From Roseospira visakhapatnamensis (lineage in GTDB: Bacteria; Pseudomonadota; Alphaproteobacteria; Rhodospirillales; Rhodospirillaceae): a stretch of DNA of 64,000 nt. Below the pieces are notes generated by a model, which saw nothing but the letters and a program-made list of their open reading frames with translations, did no database searches and was not told the DNA's origin. Positions 1 to 10,617 of this stretch are shown here, in pieces. Position 1 is the stretch's first letter. Each line of letters opens with the position of its first letter. The position numbers and the translations under genes were made by a program. Location of the stretch: positions 124,001 to 188,000 of the forward strand of contig NZ_JACIGK010000003.1 in the NCBI RefSeq assembly GCF_014197915.1. Reading direction: 5' to 3'.

Positions 1-1
1 C

Positions 2-625
2 ACGGCGGAGAATCAGGCCGAGGCCGAACGGCTGATCGCCAAGTATCCCGAGGGGCGGACGCGCAGCGCCGTGCTGCCGCTGCTGGATCTGGCGCAACGC
101 CAGGAAGGCTGGGTGTCGCGCGCCGTGGTGGAGGCCGTGGCGAAGATGGCCGGGGTGGCCCCGATCATGGTCTGGGAGGTGGCCACCTTCTACACCATGT
201 ACAACCTGGAGCCGATCGGCCGCTTCCATATCGAGGTCTGCACCAACCTGCCGTGCTGGCTGCGCGGGTCGGAGGACGTGGTGCGCGCCGCCCGCGACGT
301 GTTCGGCGTGGACATCGGCCAGACCAGCGCCGACGGCCTGGTGACCCTGTCCCAGGCGGAGTGCCTGGGGGCCTGTGTCAACGCACCGATGGCCCAGATC
401 GGGGACGATTACTACGAGGACCTGACGTACGACCGCGCCAAGGCGCTGTTCACGGCCATGAAGCAGGGCCGGACCATGCATGGCGGGTCGCAGGCGGGGC
501 GGCGCTGTTCGGCGCCCGAGGGGACCTTGACCACCCTGACCACCGACCCGACCACCCCGGAGGGCGGTCGCTGGATCGCGGACTCCAGCCCGGCGGCCCC
601 GGGCGCGACGGCCGATCCCCGGTAG
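2..625 (+). CDS. nuoE: NADH-quinone oxidoreductase subunit E (NuoE), 5' end outside window
   Basis: 24-kDa subunit of respiratory complex I. It is part of the peripheral NADH-dehydrogenase module and carries the N1a [2Fe-2S] cluster. The reading frame is open from base 2, so the start codon lies upstream of the window; the GTG at 71 is internal. The four cluster cysteines are visible as VCTNLPC and ECLGAC, and the fold signature [16 protein letters not shown] precedes them. The tail after the second Cys pair contains the [10 protein letters not shown] segment seen in alphaproteobacterial NuoE and then a short low-complexity end. A good AGGAG sits between its stop and nuoF, so the two are cotranscribed. 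Confidence 0.97.
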   Translation, partial: TAENQAEAERLIAKYPEGRTRSAVLPLLDLAQRQEGWVSRAVVEAVAKMAGVAPIMVWEVATFYTMYNLEPIGRFHIEVCTNLPCWLRGSEDVVRAARDVFGVDIGQTSADGLVTLSQAECLGACVNAPMAQIGDDYYEDLTYDRAKALFTAMKQGRTMHGGSQAGRRCSAPEGTLTTLTTDPTTPEGGRWIADSSPAAPGATADPR

Positions 626-638
626 AGGAGCGAGACTC

Positions 639-1946
639 GTGCTGCTGAGCGACAAGGACCGCATCTTCACCAACCTCTATGGGATCCACGACTGGACCCT
701 GGCGGGCGCGCGCGCGCGCGGCGACTGGGACGGCACCAAGGCCCTGCTGGCCATGGGGCAGGACTGGATCGTCGACCAGGTCAAGGCGTCGGGCCTGCGC
801 GGACGCGGCGGGGCGGGCTTTCCGACCGGTCTGAAGTGGTCGTTCATGCCCAAGACGGTCAGCGACCGGCCGCACTATCTGGTGGTCAACGCCGACGAGG
901 GCGAGCCCGGGACCTGCAAGGACCGGGACATGATGCGCAACGACCCGCACAAGCTGCTGGAAGGCTGCCTGATCGCCGGGTTCGCCATGCGCGCCCACGC
1001 GGCCTACATCTATATCCGCGGCGAGTTCTACCGCGAGGCCGAGCGCCTGGAGGCAGCCATCGCCCAGGCCGAGGACGCCGGCCTGCTGGGCGACGACGCC
1101 TGCGGGTCGGGCTGGCCGTTCCGGATCTACGTGCACCGGGGCGCCGGGGCCTACATCTGTGGCGAGGAGACCGCGCTCATCCAGTCGCTGGAGGGCAAGA
1201 AGGGTCAGCCGCGCCTGAAGCCGCCGTTCCCGGCCGGCGTCGGCCTGTACGGCTGTCCCACGACGGTCAACAACGTGGAAAGCATCGCCGTGGTGCCGAC
1301 CATCCTGCGGCGCGGCGCCGACTGGTTCGCCGGCATCGGCCGCGACAAGAACAGCGGCACCAAGGTGTTCTGCATCTCCGGCCACGTGAACACGCCGTGC
1401 AACGTGGAAGAGGCCATGAGCATCCCGCTGCGCACGCTGATCGAAACGCACGCGGGCGGTGTGCGTGGCGGCTGGGACAACCTGCTGGCCGTCATTCCCG
1501 GCGGTGCCTCGGTGCCGCTGCTGCCCAAGGACATCTGCGACACCGTGCTGATGGACTTCGACAGCCTGCGGGATGTTCAGTCGGGCCTGGGCACGGCGGC
1601 GGTCATGGTGATGGACAAGAGCACCGACGTGGTCGCGGCCATCGCCCGCCTGTCGGACTTCTATCAGCATGAGAGTTGCGGCCAATGCACGCCGTGCCGC
1701 GAGGGTTGCGGCTGGATGGCGCGGGTGATGCACCGCCTGGTGACCGGCGACGCCGACATCGAGGAGATCGATATCCTGGAGGAGGTCACCCGCCAGGTGG
1801 AGGGGCATACCATCTGCGCCCTCGGGGACGCGGCCGCCTGGCCCATCCAGGGCCTGATCCGGCACTTCCGTCCCGAGTTGGAGCGGCGTATCCGCGCCCG
1901 GAAAGGCTCGTCCGGGATGGTTCAGGTGCAGACGGCCGCCGAATGA
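639..1946 (+). CDS. nuoF: NADH-quinone oxidoreductase subunit F (NuoF)
   Basis: 51-kDa subunit of complex I, where NADH is oxidised by FMN and electrons enter the iron-sulfur chain. The 435-residue length is typical. The glycine-rich NADH/FMN site [13 protein letters not shown] is near residues 55-67, and the N3 [4Fe-4S] motif [12 protein letters not shown] is near residues 346-357, with the fourth cysteine in HTICALGD. The start is a GTG, 8 bases after AGGAG (626-630), and gives the expected N-terminus [14 protein letters not shown]. It lies 13 bases downstream of nuoE. Confidence 0.98.
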   Translation: MLLSDKDRIFTNLYGIHDWTLAGARARGDWDGTKALLAMGQDWIVDQVKASGLRGRGGAGFPTGLKWSFMPKTVSDRPHYLVVNADEGEPGTCKDRDMMRNDPHKLLEGCLIAGFAMRAHAAYIYIRGEFYREAERLEAAIAQAEDAGLLGDDACGSGWPFRIYVHRGAGAYICGEETALIQSLEGKKGQPRLKPPFPAGVGLYGCPTTVNNVESIAVVPTILRRGADWFAGIGRDKNSGTKVFCISGHVNTPCNVEEAMSIPLRTLIETHAGGVRGGWDNLLAVIPGGASVPLLPKDICDTVLMDFDSLRDVQSGLGTAAVMVMDKSTDVVAAIARLSDFYQHESCGQCTPCREGCGWMARVMHRLVTGDADIEEIDILEEVTRQVEGHTICALGDAAAWPIQGLIRHFRPELERRIRARKGSSGMVQVQTAAE

Positions 1947-1980
1947 TCCGGGGACAACTGGTGAAAAAGGGTTTTTGTCC

Positions 1981-4068
1981 ATGCCCAAGCTGACGATTGA
2001 CGGCATTGAGGTCGAGGCCGAGGCCGGCATGACCGTCATGCAGGCGGCCGATCTGGTGGGCATCGAGATCCCGCGCTTCTGCTATCACGAACGGCTGTCG
2101 ATCGCCGGCAACTGCCGCATGTGCCTGGTGGAGGTGAAGCCGGGGCCACCGAAACCGCAGGCCGCCTGCGCGTTGCCGGTGGCCGAGGGCATGCAGGTCT
2201 GGACGCAGTCCGATCTGGCCCGCAAGGCCCGCAAGGGGGTGATGGAGTTCCTGCTCATCAATCACCCGCTGGACTGCCCCATCTGCGACCAGGGTGGGGA
2301 GTGCGACTTGCAGGACCAGGCCATGGTCTTCGGGTCCGACCGCAGCCGCTACCGCGAGGTCAAGCGCTCGGTGACCGAGAAGCATCTGGGTCCCCTGGTC
2401 AAGACGGCCATGACCCGGTGCATTCACTGCACCCGCTGCGTCCGCTTCATCCGCGAGGTGGCCGGGGTGCCGGAACTGGGCATGATCGGGCGCGGCGAGC
2501 ACGCCGAGATCACCTCCTACGTCGAACAGGCGCTGACCAGCGAGTTGTCGGGCAACATCGTCGACCTGTGCCCGGTGGGCGCCCTGACCAGCGCCCCCTA
2601 TGCCTTCCATGCGCGGCCGTGGGAGCTGCATAAGGTGGAGTCGATCGACGTGCTGGACGCCGTCGGATCGGCCATCCGGGTGGACGCGCGCGGCAACGCG
2701 GTCATGCGCGTGCTGCCGCGCCTGAACGAGGACATCAACGAGGAGTGGCTGGCCGACAAGTCGCGCCACGCCATCGACGGGCTCCGCTATCAGCGGCTGG
2801 ATCGCCCCTATGTGCGCGAGAACGGCACGCTGCGCCCCGCCTCCTGGGAAGAGGCCCTGGCCACCGTGGCCGGCCGGCTGTTGAGCGCCGATCCGGATCG
2901 CGTCGCCGCCCTGGCCGGGGATCTGGCGGACGCCGAGGCCATGGTGCTTCTGAAGGACCTGATGGACGCCCTGGGCAGCCCGCACCGGGACTGCCGCCAG
3001 GACGGGGCGGTGCTGGACCCACACGACCGGGCCTCCTGGCTGTTCAATCCGACCATCGCCGGCATCGAGGACGCGGACGCCCTGCTGATCATCGGCGCCG
3101 ATCCGCGTCGCGAGGCGCCGATCCTCAACGCCCGTATCCGCAAGCGCTATGCCATGGGCGGGTTCCCCATCGGCGTGCTGGGTCCGGCCACGGACCTGAC
3201 CTACCCGGTCGAGGACCTGGGCAACGACCCGCACACCCTGCGGGCGCTGTCCAGCGGCAGTCATGCCTTCTGGCGCGTGCTGACCGAGGCCGAGCGGCCG
3301 CTGGTGCTGGTGGGCATGGGCGCCCTGACGCGCGATGACGGGGCCGCCGTGATGGGCTATGCCCGCCGGCTGGCCGAAACCGTGGGCGCGATTGGCGACG
3401 ACTGGACCGGCTTCGGCGTGCTGCACACCGCCGCCGCCCGGGTGGGCGGCCTGGAGGTGGGCTTCGTGCCCGGCCCGGGTGGCCGCGACACGGCGGGCAT
3501 CCTGGAGGGCGCCGGGAGCGGCGCCGTCGAGGTGGTCTACCTGCTGGGCGCCGACGAGATCGACATGGACGCCCTGGGCGAGGCGTTCGTGATCTATCAG
3601 GGGCATCATGGCGACGCCGGCGCCAACCGCGCCGACGTCATCCTGCCCGGGGCGGCCTATACCGAGAAGACCGCGACCTACGTGAACACCGAGGGGCGCA
3701 TGCAGCGCACCTGGTTGACCGTGCATCCGCCCGGCGAGGCCCGCGAGGACTGGAAGATCATCCGTGCCCTGTCCTCGGCGCTGGAAAAGCCACTGGCCCA
3801 GGGGACCCTGGAGGCGGTGCGCGCCCGGCTGGCCGCGATCTCGCCGATCTTCGCCCCGGGCAACGAGGGGCGGGTGGTCCCGGCCGAGTATCGCGCCACC
3901 CATCGCGGGTTCAGCGGCCGCCTGGACGGCGCGCCGTTCGTCTCGCCGGTCTCGAACTACTATCAGACCGATCCCATCAGCCGCGCCTCGCGGACGATGG
4001 CCGCGTGCACCGACGTCTACATCAACGGCAAGACCGGCGCTGGCAAACGGACGGGGACCGATGGCTGA
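1981..4068 (+). CDS. nuoG: NADH-quinone oxidoreductase subunit G (NuoG)
   Basis: 75-kDa iron-sulfur subunit of complex I, a molybdopterin-oxidoreductase-like protein that relays electrons from NuoF to the quinone module. The N-terminal [2Fe-2S] ferredoxin domain has [16 protein letters not shown] followed by AACALPV. Next come the His-Cys cluster [17 protein letters not shown] and the [4Fe-4S] motif [12 protein letters not shown]. The remaining 450 residues are the degenerate molybdopterin-like domain. I place the start at ATG 1981 ([11 protein letters not shown]), preceded by AAAAAGGG; a TTG two codons earlier is also in frame. The end overlaps the nuoH start by 8 bases, implying translational coupling. 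Confidence 0.97.
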   Translation: MPKLTIDGIEVEAEAGMTVMQAADLVGIEIPRFCYHERLSIAGNCRMCLVEVKPGPPKPQAACALPVAEGMQVWTQSDLARKARKGVMEFLLINHPLDCPICDQGGECDLQDQAMVFGSDRSRYREVKRSVTEKHLGPLVKTAMTRCIHCTRCVRFIREVAGVPELGMIGRGEHAEITSYVEQALTSELSGNIVDLCPVGALTSAPYAFHARPWELHKVESIDVLDAVGSAIRVDARGNAVMRVLPRLNEDINEEWLADKSRHAIDGLRYQRLDRPYVRENGTLRPASWEEALATVAGRLLSADPDRVAALAGDLADAEAMVLLKDLMDALGSPHRDCRQDGAVLDPHDRASWLFNPTIAGIEDADALLIIGADPRREAPILNARIRKRYAMGGFPIGVLGPATDLTYPVEDLGNDPHTLRALSSGSHAFWRVLTEAERPLVLVGMGALTRDDGAAVMGYARRLAETVGAIGDDWTGFGVLHTAAARVGGLEVGFVPGPGGRDTAGILEGAGSGAVEVVYLLGADEIDMDALGEAFVIYQGHHGDAGANRADVILPGAAYTEKTATYVNTEGRMQRTWLTVHPPGEAREDWKIIRALSSALEKPLAQGTLEAVRARLAAISPIFAPGNEGRVVPAEYRATHRGFSGRLDGAPFVSPVSNYYQTDPISRASRTMAACTDVYINGKTGAGKRTGTDG

Positions 4069-5074
4069 TCTCTGGAACGACGTCCTCTGGCCGCTGATCA
4101 TCATCATCGCCCAGATACTGCTCATCGTACTGCCGCTGCTGCTGGCGGTGGCCTACCTGACCTACGCGGAGCGCAAGGTCATCGGCGCCATGCAGTTGCG
4201 CAAGGGGCCGAACGTGGTGGGGCCCTTCGGTCTGCTGCAACCCATTGCCGACGGTGCCAAGCTGTTCCTCAAGGAAACCATCATCCCGACCGGGGCGGAC
4301 CGGCCGGTGTTCATCCTGGCGCCGATGCTGACGTTCATCCTGGCGCTGATCGGCTGGGCGGTGATTCCCTTCGACGAGGGATGGGTGCTGTCGGACATCA
4401 ACGTCGGTGTGCTGTATCTGCTGGCCATCTCGGGCCTGGGGGTCTACGGCATCATCATGGCCGGCTGGGCGTCCAATTCGAAGTACGCCTTCCTGGGCGG
4501 GTTGCGCTCGGCGGCGCAGATGGTGTCCTACGAGATCAGCATGGGGCTGATCATCATTTCCGTGCTGCTGACCGCCGGTACCCTGAACCTGTCGGAGATC
4601 GTCCAGGCCCAGGCGAATGGCGTGTGGTACGCGCTGCCGCATTTCCCGATGTTCGTGTTGTTCGTGGTATCGATCCTGGCGGAGACCAACCGCGCGCCGT
4701 TCGACCTGCCGGAGGCCGAGGCCGAACTGGTCGGGGGCTACAACGTCGAGTACTCGGCGATGACCTTCGCCCTGTTCTTCCTGGGTGAATACGCCAACAT
4801 GATCCTCATGTCGGCCATCGCCGTGGTGCTGTTCCTGGGGGGCTGGCTGCCGCCGCTGGACATGGCGCCGTTCACCTGGGTGCCGGGCATCATCTGGTTC
4901 GCGCTCAAGGTCTGCGCCATCCTGTTCGTCTTCCTGTGGGCCCGCGCGACGTTCCCCCGCTATCGCTACGACCAGCTCATGCGCTTGGGCTGGAAGGTGT
5001 TCCTGCCGCTGTCCCTGGCGTGGGTGGTGTTGACCGCCGGGGTTCTGGTGGCCTTCGACGCGCTGCCGCAGTAG
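4061..5074 (+). CDS. nuoH: NADH-quinone oxidoreductase subunit H (NuoH)
   Basis: Membrane subunit of complex I that forms part of the quinone chamber at the junction with the peripheral arm. It is 337 residues with about eight hydrophobic segments. The family signatures [23 protein letters not shown] (N-terminal third) and [20 protein letters not shown] (quinone-site loop) are intact. The ATG at 4061 overlaps the 3' end of nuoG. The open frame extends 99 codons further upstream into nuoG, but that part is out-of-frame shadow with no NuoH similarity. Confidence 0.98.
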   Translation: MADLWNDVLWPLIIIIAQILLIVLPLLLAVAYLTYAERKVIGAMQLRKGPNVVGPFGLLQPIADGAKLFLKETIIPTGADRPVFILAPMLTFILALIGWAVIPFDEGWVLSDINVGVLYLLAISGLGVYGIIMAGWASNSKYAFLGGLRSAAQMVSYEISMGLIIISVLLTAGTLNLSEIVQAQANGVWYALPHFPMFVLFVVSILAETNRAPFDLPEAEAELVGGYNVEYSAMTFALFFLGEYANMILMSAIAVVLFLGGWLPPLDMAPFTWVPGIIWFALKVCAILFVFLWARATFPRYRYDQLMRLGWKVFLPLSLAWVVLTAGVLVAFDALPQ

Positions 5075-5109
5075 GCCCGGGCGACCGGAAGGGAAGGGAG
5101 ATCAACCGC

Positions 5110-5598
5110 ATGTCGTTCCTCGACCGCACCGCCCGAAGCGTCCTGCTGTCGGAGCTTGTGTCCGGGCTGGGCCTGACCTTCAAGTACATGTTCAAGCCCA
5201 AGTACACGCTGAACTATCCGTACGAGAAGGGGTACCTCAGCCCGCGCTTCCGGGGCGAACACGCGCTGCGCCGGTATCCGAACGGCGAGGAGCGCTGTAT
5301 CGCCTGCAAGCTGTGCGAGGCCATCTGTCCGGCGCAGGCCATCACCATCGAGGCCGAGGAGCGCAGCGACGGCAGCCGCCGCACCACGCGCTACGACATC
5401 GATATGACCAAGTGCATCTATTGCGGCTTCTGCGAGGAAGCCTGCCCGGTGGATGCCATCGTGGAGGGACCGAACTTCGAGTTCGCCACCGAGACCCGCG
5501 AGGAACTGCTCTACGACAAGGACAAACTGCTGGCCAACGGTGATCGCTGGGAGCCCGAACTGGCCCGCAGGCTTGAACTGGATGCGCCGTACCGCTAA
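5110..5598 (+). CDS. nuoI: NADH-quinone oxidoreductase subunit I (NuoI)
   Basis: Ferredoxin-like subunit of complex I carrying clusters N6a and N6b, which pass electrons toward N2 and quinone. It is 162 residues. The two [4Fe-4S] motifs [12 protein letters not shown] and [12 protein letters not shown] are complete, and the amphipathic N-terminus ([22 protein letters not shown]) is the usual one. The start ATG at 5110 follows GGGAAGGGAG at 5090-5100. The gap to nuoJ is 164 bases, much longer than upstream gaps in the operon. Confidence 0.98.
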   Translation: MSFLDRTARSVLLSELVSGLGLTFKYMFKPKYTLNYPYEKGYLSPRFRGEHALRRYPNGEERCIACKLCEAICPAQAITIEAEERSDGSRRTTRYDIDMTKCIYCGFCEEACPVDAIVEGPNFEFATETREELLYDKDKLLANGDRWEPELARRLELDAPYR

Positions 5599-5707
5599 GG
5601 CATCGGGGCGCGGGACCGGGGCCGGACGCCACGGTTCATCCGGCGCGAACCCGGTCGAGGGTGCGGAAGACCACGATAAACCAACGGCATGAGGCCGGGG
5701 GAGAGTG

Positions 5708-5722
5708 CCGGCCCTAGGCCGG
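5708..5722 (+). other. Stem-loop in the nuoI-nuoJ spacer
   Basis: CCGGCC-CTA-GGCCGG forms a perfect 6-bp stem with a 3-base loop. It lies in a G/C-rich spacer that also contains further GGCCGG repeats just downstream (5729-5742). It could act as an RNA-processing or stability element between nuoI and nuoJ. There is no T-tract, so it does not look like an intrinsic terminator. Confidence 0.4.
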
Positions 5723-5762
5723 AAGACCAGGCCGGCCGGTGCCGGGGGAAGGGGACCCGAGG

Positions 5763-6374
5763 ATGATTCATGCCCTGACGTTCTATCTGTTTGCCCTGGT
5801 CGGGGTGCTCTCCGCGGTCATGGTGGTGCTCAATCGCAACCCGGTGCATGGGGTGCTGTGGCTGATCCTGGCGTTCTTCAACGCCGCCGGGCTGTTCGTG
5901 CTGATGGGCGCGGAGTTCATCGCCATGCTGGTGGTGGTGGTCTACGTCGGCGCGGTCGCCGTGCTGTTCCTGTTCGTCGTCATGATGCTGGACATCAACT
6001 TCCTGGGCCTGCGCGAGGGGTTCCTCAAGTACATGCCGTTCGGCGCCGCCCTGGCGGTGATCCTGGCCGTGGAGGTGGTCATCCTGTTCCTCGACTGGAC
6101 CCTGGCCGGCGAGGCCATGGCCCTGCGCGCCGCGCCCATACCCGACGTCTCCCAGGTGAGCAACACCGAGGCCCTGGGCAACCTGATCTACACCCAGTAC
6201 GTCTACCTGTTCCAGGTGTCCGGGCTGCTGCTGCTGGTGGCCATGGTGGGGGCCATCGTGCTGACCCACCGGACCTCGCCCAGCGTGCGGCGCCAGCGGA
6301 TCGCCGATCAGGTGCACCGGCGGCGCGAGCAGGTGCTTGACGTCAAATCCGTGCGCAGCCGGGGGGGAATCTAA
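5763..6374 (+). CDS. nuoJ: NADH-quinone oxidoreductase subunit J (NuoJ)
   Basis: Small membrane subunit of the complex I proton-pumping arm (ND6 homologue), 203 residues with five hydrophobic segments. The conserved [16 protein letters not shown] stretch, the pi-bulge helix of this family, is present. I chose ATG 5763 ([16 protein letters not shown]) because GGGGAAGGGG lies at the right distance upstream and hydrophobic sequence starts there. The charged C-terminal tail ([19 protein letters not shown]) is cytoplasmic in the family. nuoK follows after 2 bases. Confidence 0.97.
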   Translation: MIHALTFYLFALVGVLSAVMVVLNRNPVHGVLWLILAFFNAAGLFVLMGAEFIAMLVVVVYVGAVAVLFLFVVMMLDINFLGLREGFLKYMPFGAALAVILAVEVVILFLDWTLAGEAMALRAAPIPDVSQVSNTEALGNLIYTQYVYLFQVSGLLLLVAMVGAIVLTHRTSPSVRRQRIADQVHRRREQVLDVKSVRSRGGI

Positions 6375-6376
6375 GC

Positions 6377-6688
6377 ATGTGGGATATCGGGCTGACGCAC
6401 TACCTGACGGTGGCGGCCATTCTGTTCACGGTTGGGGTGTTCGGGATCTTCGCCAACAAGAAGAACGTCGTCGTCATCATGATGTCGATCGAACTGATGC
6501 TGCTGGCGGTGTCGATCAACATGGTGGCTTTCTCGACCGCTCTGCAGGACATGGTGGGCCAGGTGTTCACCCTGTTCATCCTCACCGTCGCCGCCGCCGA
6601 GGCCGGGATCGGGCTGGCCATCGTGGTGGTCTTCTTCCGCAATCGCGGCACCATCGAGGTCGAGGACATCAATCGCCTGAAGGGGTGA
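6377..6688 (+). CDS. nuoK: NADH-quinone oxidoreductase subunit K (NuoK)
   Basis: ND4L homologue, 103 residues with three transmembrane helices, part of the complex I membrane arm. The conserved glutamates thought to lie on the proton path are in helix 2 ([11 protein letters not shown]) and helix 3 ([14 protein letters not shown]). The ATG start is 2 bases after the nuoJ stop, which indicates translational coupling. Confidence 0.98.
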   Translation: MWDIGLTHYLTVAAILFTVGVFGIFANKKNVVVIMMSIELMLLAVSINMVAFSTALQDMVGQVFTLFILTVAAAEAGIGLAIVVVFFRNRGTIEVEDINRLKG

Positions 6689-6805
6689 GACCCGCCCAGG
6701 ACGTCTTGGGAACGGCAAGACACCGTCATCACTCGCGGGGCGCGAGCCCTCCCTGAAAAGTCCCTGATCGCTTTCTGGGCAGACACCGAAACCGGGATCT
6801 TGGCC

Positions 6806-8857
6806 ATGTATGTCGCCACCATCTTCCTGCCGCTCCTCGGGGCCTTGGTCGTCGGGTTCTTCGGCCGCCGTCTCGGCGATACCGCGTCGCAGTGGATCAC
6901 CAGCGGCGCCATGGGGCTGAGCGCCCTGCTGGCAGTCGCACTGTTCTGGGAGGTGGCCATCCTGGGTCAGGCCCAGACCATCGACCTGCTGGCCTTCATC
7001 TCCTCGGGCGATCTGGCGGTGAGCTGGGCGCTGAAGGTGGACACGCTGTCGGCGGTCATGCTGCTCACCGTCTCCTGGGTGTCGTTCCTGGTGCATGTGT
7101 ATTCCATCGGCTACATGCACCATGACCCGTCCATCCCGCGTTTCATGGCCTACCTGTCGCTGTTCACGTTCTTCATGTACATGCTGGTGACGGCGTCCAA
7201 CCTCATTCAGCTCTTCTTCGGCTGGGAGGGCGTGGGCCTCGCCTCCTACCTGCTGATCGGCTTCTGGTACGAGCGAAAGTCCGCCAACGAGGCGGCCATC
7301 AAGGCCTTCGTGGTCAACCGGGTGGGCGACTTCGGGTTCCTGCTGGGAATCTTCGCGGTGTTCCTGCTGTTCGGCACGGTGAACCTGGAGGCCATCTTCG
7401 CGGCGGCGCCCGACCACGCCGAGACGACGGTCAATCTGTTCGGCGTCGAGTGGCATGCGCTGACCATCATCTGTGTGCTGCTGTTCATCGGCGCCATGGG
7501 CAAGTCGGCGCAGTTGGGCCTGCATACCTGGCTGCCCGACGCCATGGAGGGACCGACCCCGGTCTCCGCCCTGATCCATGCCGCCACCATGGTGACCGCC
7601 GGCGTGTTCATGGTGGCGCGGATGTCGCCCCTGTACGAGTGGGCGCCGACTGCGCTGATGCTGGTCACGCTGGTCGGCGCCGCCACGGCGATCTTCGCCG
7701 CCACGGTCGGCTGCGTGCAGAACGACATCAAGCGGGTGATCGCCTACTCCACCTGCTCCCAGCTTGGTTACATGTTCTTCGCCCTGGGCGTGGGCGCCTA
7801 TCAGGCGGCCATCTTCCACCTGATGACCCACGCCTTCTTCAAGGCGCTGCTGTTCCTGGGGGCCGGCTCGGTGATCCATGCCATGTCCGACGAGCAGGAC
7901 ATGCGGCACATGGGCGGCATCTGGAAGAACATCAAGCTGACCTACGCGCTGATGTGGATCGGCTCGCTGGCCCTGGCCGGGGTGCCGTTCTTCGCCGGCT
8001 TCTACTCCAAGGACATGATCCTGGAGGTCGCCTGGGCGGCGGGCTCGCCGGCCGGCACGCTGGCCTTCGTGCTGGGCATCTCGGCCGCCTTCCTGACGGC
8101 GTTCTACACCTGGCGAATGCTGTTCATGACCTTCCATGGCAAGCCGCGCGCCAACGAGCACGTGATGGCCCATGTGCACGAAAGCCCGGCGGTGATGACC
8201 GTGCCGCTGGGCGCGCTGGCCCTGGGCGCCGTCTTCTCCGGCATGGTGGCCTATGACGCGTTCGTGGGGGACGGGCACACCGGGTTCTGGCGGGACAGCA
8301 TCGCCTACAATGTGCAGGCGGGCGCCGAGGCGGGGGGGCGGACGGACGACCACGGCGCGGCCACCGACAGCCATGGCGCCGCCGATGCCCAGGGCGACGC
8401 GCATGCCGCCGGCGATCATGGCGCCGCCGCGGATGCCCACGGGGCGGGCGTGCTGGAGCGCGCCCACCACACGCCGATCCTGATCAAGATCCTGCCCCTG
8501 ATCGTGACGGCGGGGGGTATCCTGCTGGCGTTCCTGTTCTACGTCCTGCGGCCGTCCTGGCCGGTGGCGCTGGCCGCGCGGTTCCCGGCGGTCTACCGGT
8601 TCCTGCTGCACAAGTGGTACTTCGACGAGTTGTATGCGGCGGTGTTCGTGCGGCCAGCCCATGCCCTTGGGCGCATCCTGTGGCGGGGTGGTGACCAGGC
8701 CATCATCGATGGCTTCGGGCCGGACGGTGTGGCCGCCGTGACCCGCTGGGTGGCCGTCCAGATGCGGCGGTTCCAGACCGGGTACGTGTATCACTATGCC
8801 TTCCTGATGATCCTGGGGCTGGCGGCCTTCGTGTCCTGGCGCCTGGCGGTGGCCTGA
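6806..8857 (+). CDS. nuoL: NADH-quinone oxidoreductase subunit L (NuoL) with a His-rich loop
   Basis: Antiporter-like proton-pumping subunit of complex I with the long lateral helix, 683 residues. The family cores WEGVGLASYLLIGFWY, MEGPTPVSALIHAATMVTAGV and AYSTCSQLGYMFFALG are all present. The ATG at 6806 is preferred over the TTG two codons upstream. Between the core and the C-terminal helices, about residues 509-549, is a loop of repeated HGAA/DAHGAG units with eight histidines. Such loops occur in some alphaproteobacterial NuoL proteins and might bind metal. The spacer to nuoM (about 120 bases) is unusually AT-rich for this region. Confidence 0.97.
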   Translation: MYVATIFLPLLGALVVGFFGRRLGDTASQWITSGAMGLSALLAVALFWEVAILGQAQTIDLLAFISSGDLAVSWALKVDTLSAVMLLTVSWVSFLVHVYSIGYMHHDPSIPRFMAYLSLFTFFMYMLVTASNLIQLFFGWEGVGLASYLLIGFWYERKSANEAAIKAFVVNRVGDFGFLLGIFAVFLLFGTVNLEAIFAAAPDHAETTVNLFGVEWHALTIICVLLFIGAMGKSAQLGLHTWLPDAMEGPTPVSALIHAATMVTAGVFMVARMSPLYEWAPTALMLVTLVGAATAIFAATVGCVQNDIKRVIAYSTCSQLGYMFFALGVGAYQAAIFHLMTHAFFKALLFLGAGSVIHAMSDEQDMRHMGGIWKNIKLTYALMWIGSLALAGVPFFAGFYSKDMILEVAWAAGSPAGTLAFVLGISAAFLTAFYTWRMLFMTFHGKPRANEHVMAHVHESPAVMTVPLGALALGAVFSGMVAYDAFVGDGHTGFWRDSIAYNVQAGAEAGGRTDDHGAATDSHGAADAQGDAHAAGDHGAAADAHGAGVLERAHHTPILIKILPLIVTAGGILLAFLFYVLRPSWPVALAARFPAVYRFLLHKWYFDELYAAVFVRPAHALGRILWRGGDQAIIDGFGPDGVAAVTRWVAVQMRRFQTGYVYHYAFLMILGLAAFVSWRLAVA

Positions 8858-8890
8858 GATCGGCCGCTAAGGTCAAGTGGCTTCTGAGTA

Positions 8891-8907
8891 AGGACCTACA
8901 AGGTCCT
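8891..8907 (+). other. Stem-loop in the nuoL-nuoM spacer
   Basis: AGGACC-TACAA-GGTCCT is a perfect 6-bp stem with a 5-base loop in the spacer between nuoL and nuoM. No T-run follows, so processing or mRNA stabilisation is more likely than termination. Confidence 0.4.
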
Positions 8908-8979
8908 GATGAACAAAGAGAATGAGACGGTTCCCATCAACACCCACTCGGGACCGGGCGCAGAAAGGTGACGGCGGCG

Positions 8980-10500
8980 ATGATCGAGACGATCCCCTTC
9001 CTCAGCATCATCACCTTTCTGCCCCTGTTCGGGGCCGCCTGCCTGCTTCTGGTGGTGCGGGGGACCGAGGCGGAGGTGGCCAACAACAGCCGCTGGGTGG
9101 CGCTGTGGACGTCCGGCGTCACCTTCGTGCTGTCGCTGTTCGTGTGGATTGGGTTCGATCCGTCCACGGCCGACTTCCAGTTCGTCGAGAAGGTGGACTG
9201 GCTGCCGTCCTACGGCATCGGCTACCACATGGGGATCGACGGGATTTCGCTGTTCTTCGTCATCCTGTCCACCTTCCTGACACCGCTTTGTGTTTTGGCG
9301 AGCTGGGAGGCCATCAAGACCCGTGTGCGCGAGTACATGATCGCCTTCCTGGTGCTGGAAACCATGATGGTCGGCATGTTCTGTGCCCTGGACTACGTGC
9401 TGTTCTACGTGTTCTTCGAGGGCGTGCTGATCCCCATGTTCCTGATCATCGGCGTCTGGGGCGGGGCGCGGCGGGTCTACGCGACCTTCAAGTTCTTCCT
9501 GTACACGCTGCTGGGCTCGGTGCTCATGCTGGTGGCCCTGCTGGTCATGTACCTGCACGCGGGTACCACCGACATTCCCACGCTGATGGTCACGGCCTTC
9601 CCCGAGGAATGGCAGATCTGGCTGTTCCTGGCGCTCATGGCCAGCTTCGCCGTCAAGGTGCCGATGTGGCCGGTGCACACCTGGCTGCCCGACGCGCATG
9701 TGGAGGCCCCCACGGCGGGCTCCGTGATCCTGGCGGGCGTGCTGCTGAAGATGGGCGCCTATGGCTTCCTGCGGTTCTCGGTGCCCATGCTGCCGCTGGC
9801 CACGGCGGACATGACCGGGGTGATCTTCGCGTTGTCGGTCATCGCGGTGATTTACACCTCGTTGGTGGCGCTGGCCCAGGAGGACATGAAGAAGCTGATC
9901 GCCTATTCGTCGGTCGCCCACATGGGCTTCGTGACCGCCGGCATCTTCGCCATGACCCAGCAGGCGGTCGAGGGCGCGCTCTATCAGATGCTCAGCCACG
10001 GCGTCGTCTCGGGGGCCTTGTTCCTCTGCGTGGGTGTGGTCTATGACCGTCTGCACACGCGCGAGATCGCCCGCTATGGCGGTCTGGCGAACACCATGCC
10101 GCGCTATGCCCTGGTGTTCATGCTGTTCATGATGGCCTCCGTGGGACTGCCGGGCACTGGCGGCTTCGTCGGGGAGTTCCTCATCATGCTGGGGGTCTTC
10201 CAGGTCAGCCCCTGGACCGCGCTGCTGATCGCCACGGGCGTGATCCTGGGCGCGGTGTACATGCTGTACCTCTACTGGCGAGTCATTTACGGCAAGCTGG
10301 AGAAGCCCGACCTGAAGGGCCTGCTGGACCTGAGCCCGCGTGAGGTCGCGGTGTTCGCGCCGCTGGTCCTGGTGGTGTTGTGGATGGGCATCTATCCCAG
10401 CACGTTCCTGGGCCCCATGCACGCCACCGTCACCAACCTGATCGACGGCTATCAGACGGCGCTGGCCGCGGCGGACGGTCTGTCGGTGGCGGCGCGGTGA
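8980..10500 (+). CDS. nuoM: NADH-quinone oxidoreductase subunit M (NuoM)
   Basis: Second antiporter-like pump of the complex I membrane arm, about 506 residues and 14 helices. The signatures [42 protein letters not shown] and [14 protein letters not shown] contain the helix-5 glutamate and the conserved lysine/histidine residues. I chose ATG 8980 (MIETIPFLS) because AGAAAGG ends about 12 bases upstream; a GTG at 8968 is in frame but touches that Shine-Dalgarno sequence. It follows nuoL and precedes nuoN, as in most bacteria. Confidence 0.96.
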   Translation: MIETIPFLSIITFLPLFGAACLLLVVRGTEAEVANNSRWVALWTSGVTFVLSLFVWIGFDPSTADFQFVEKVDWLPSYGIGYHMGIDGISLFFVILSTFLTPLCVLASWEAIKTRVREYMIAFLVLETMMVGMFCALDYVLFYVFFEGVLIPMFLIIGVWGGARRVYATFKFFLYTLLGSVLMLVALLVMYLHAGTTDIPTLMVTAFPEEWQIWLFLALMASFAVKVPMWPVHTWLPDAHVEAPTAGSVILAGVLLKMGAYGFLRFSVPMLPLATADMTGVIFALSVIAVIYTSLVALAQEDMKKLIAYSSVAHMGFVTAGIFAMTQQAVEGALYQMLSHGVVSGALFLCVGVVYDRLHTREIARYGGLANTMPRYALVFMLFMMASVGLPGTGGFVGEFLIMLGVFQVSPWTALLIATGVILGAVYMLYLYWRVIYGKLEKPDLKGLLDLSPREVAVFAPLVLVVLWMGIYPSTFLGPMHATVTNLIDGYQTALAAADGLSVAAR

Positions 10501-10617
10501 CGACCGACGGCCCGCGATGGACCCAAGCGGGATGGGACGCGATACGGTTTGAATGAGGATCGACGGGGCCGGCGCACGCCGTGACACGCCCCGAAAAGCG
10601 GCGGGAGACGCGAGAGG

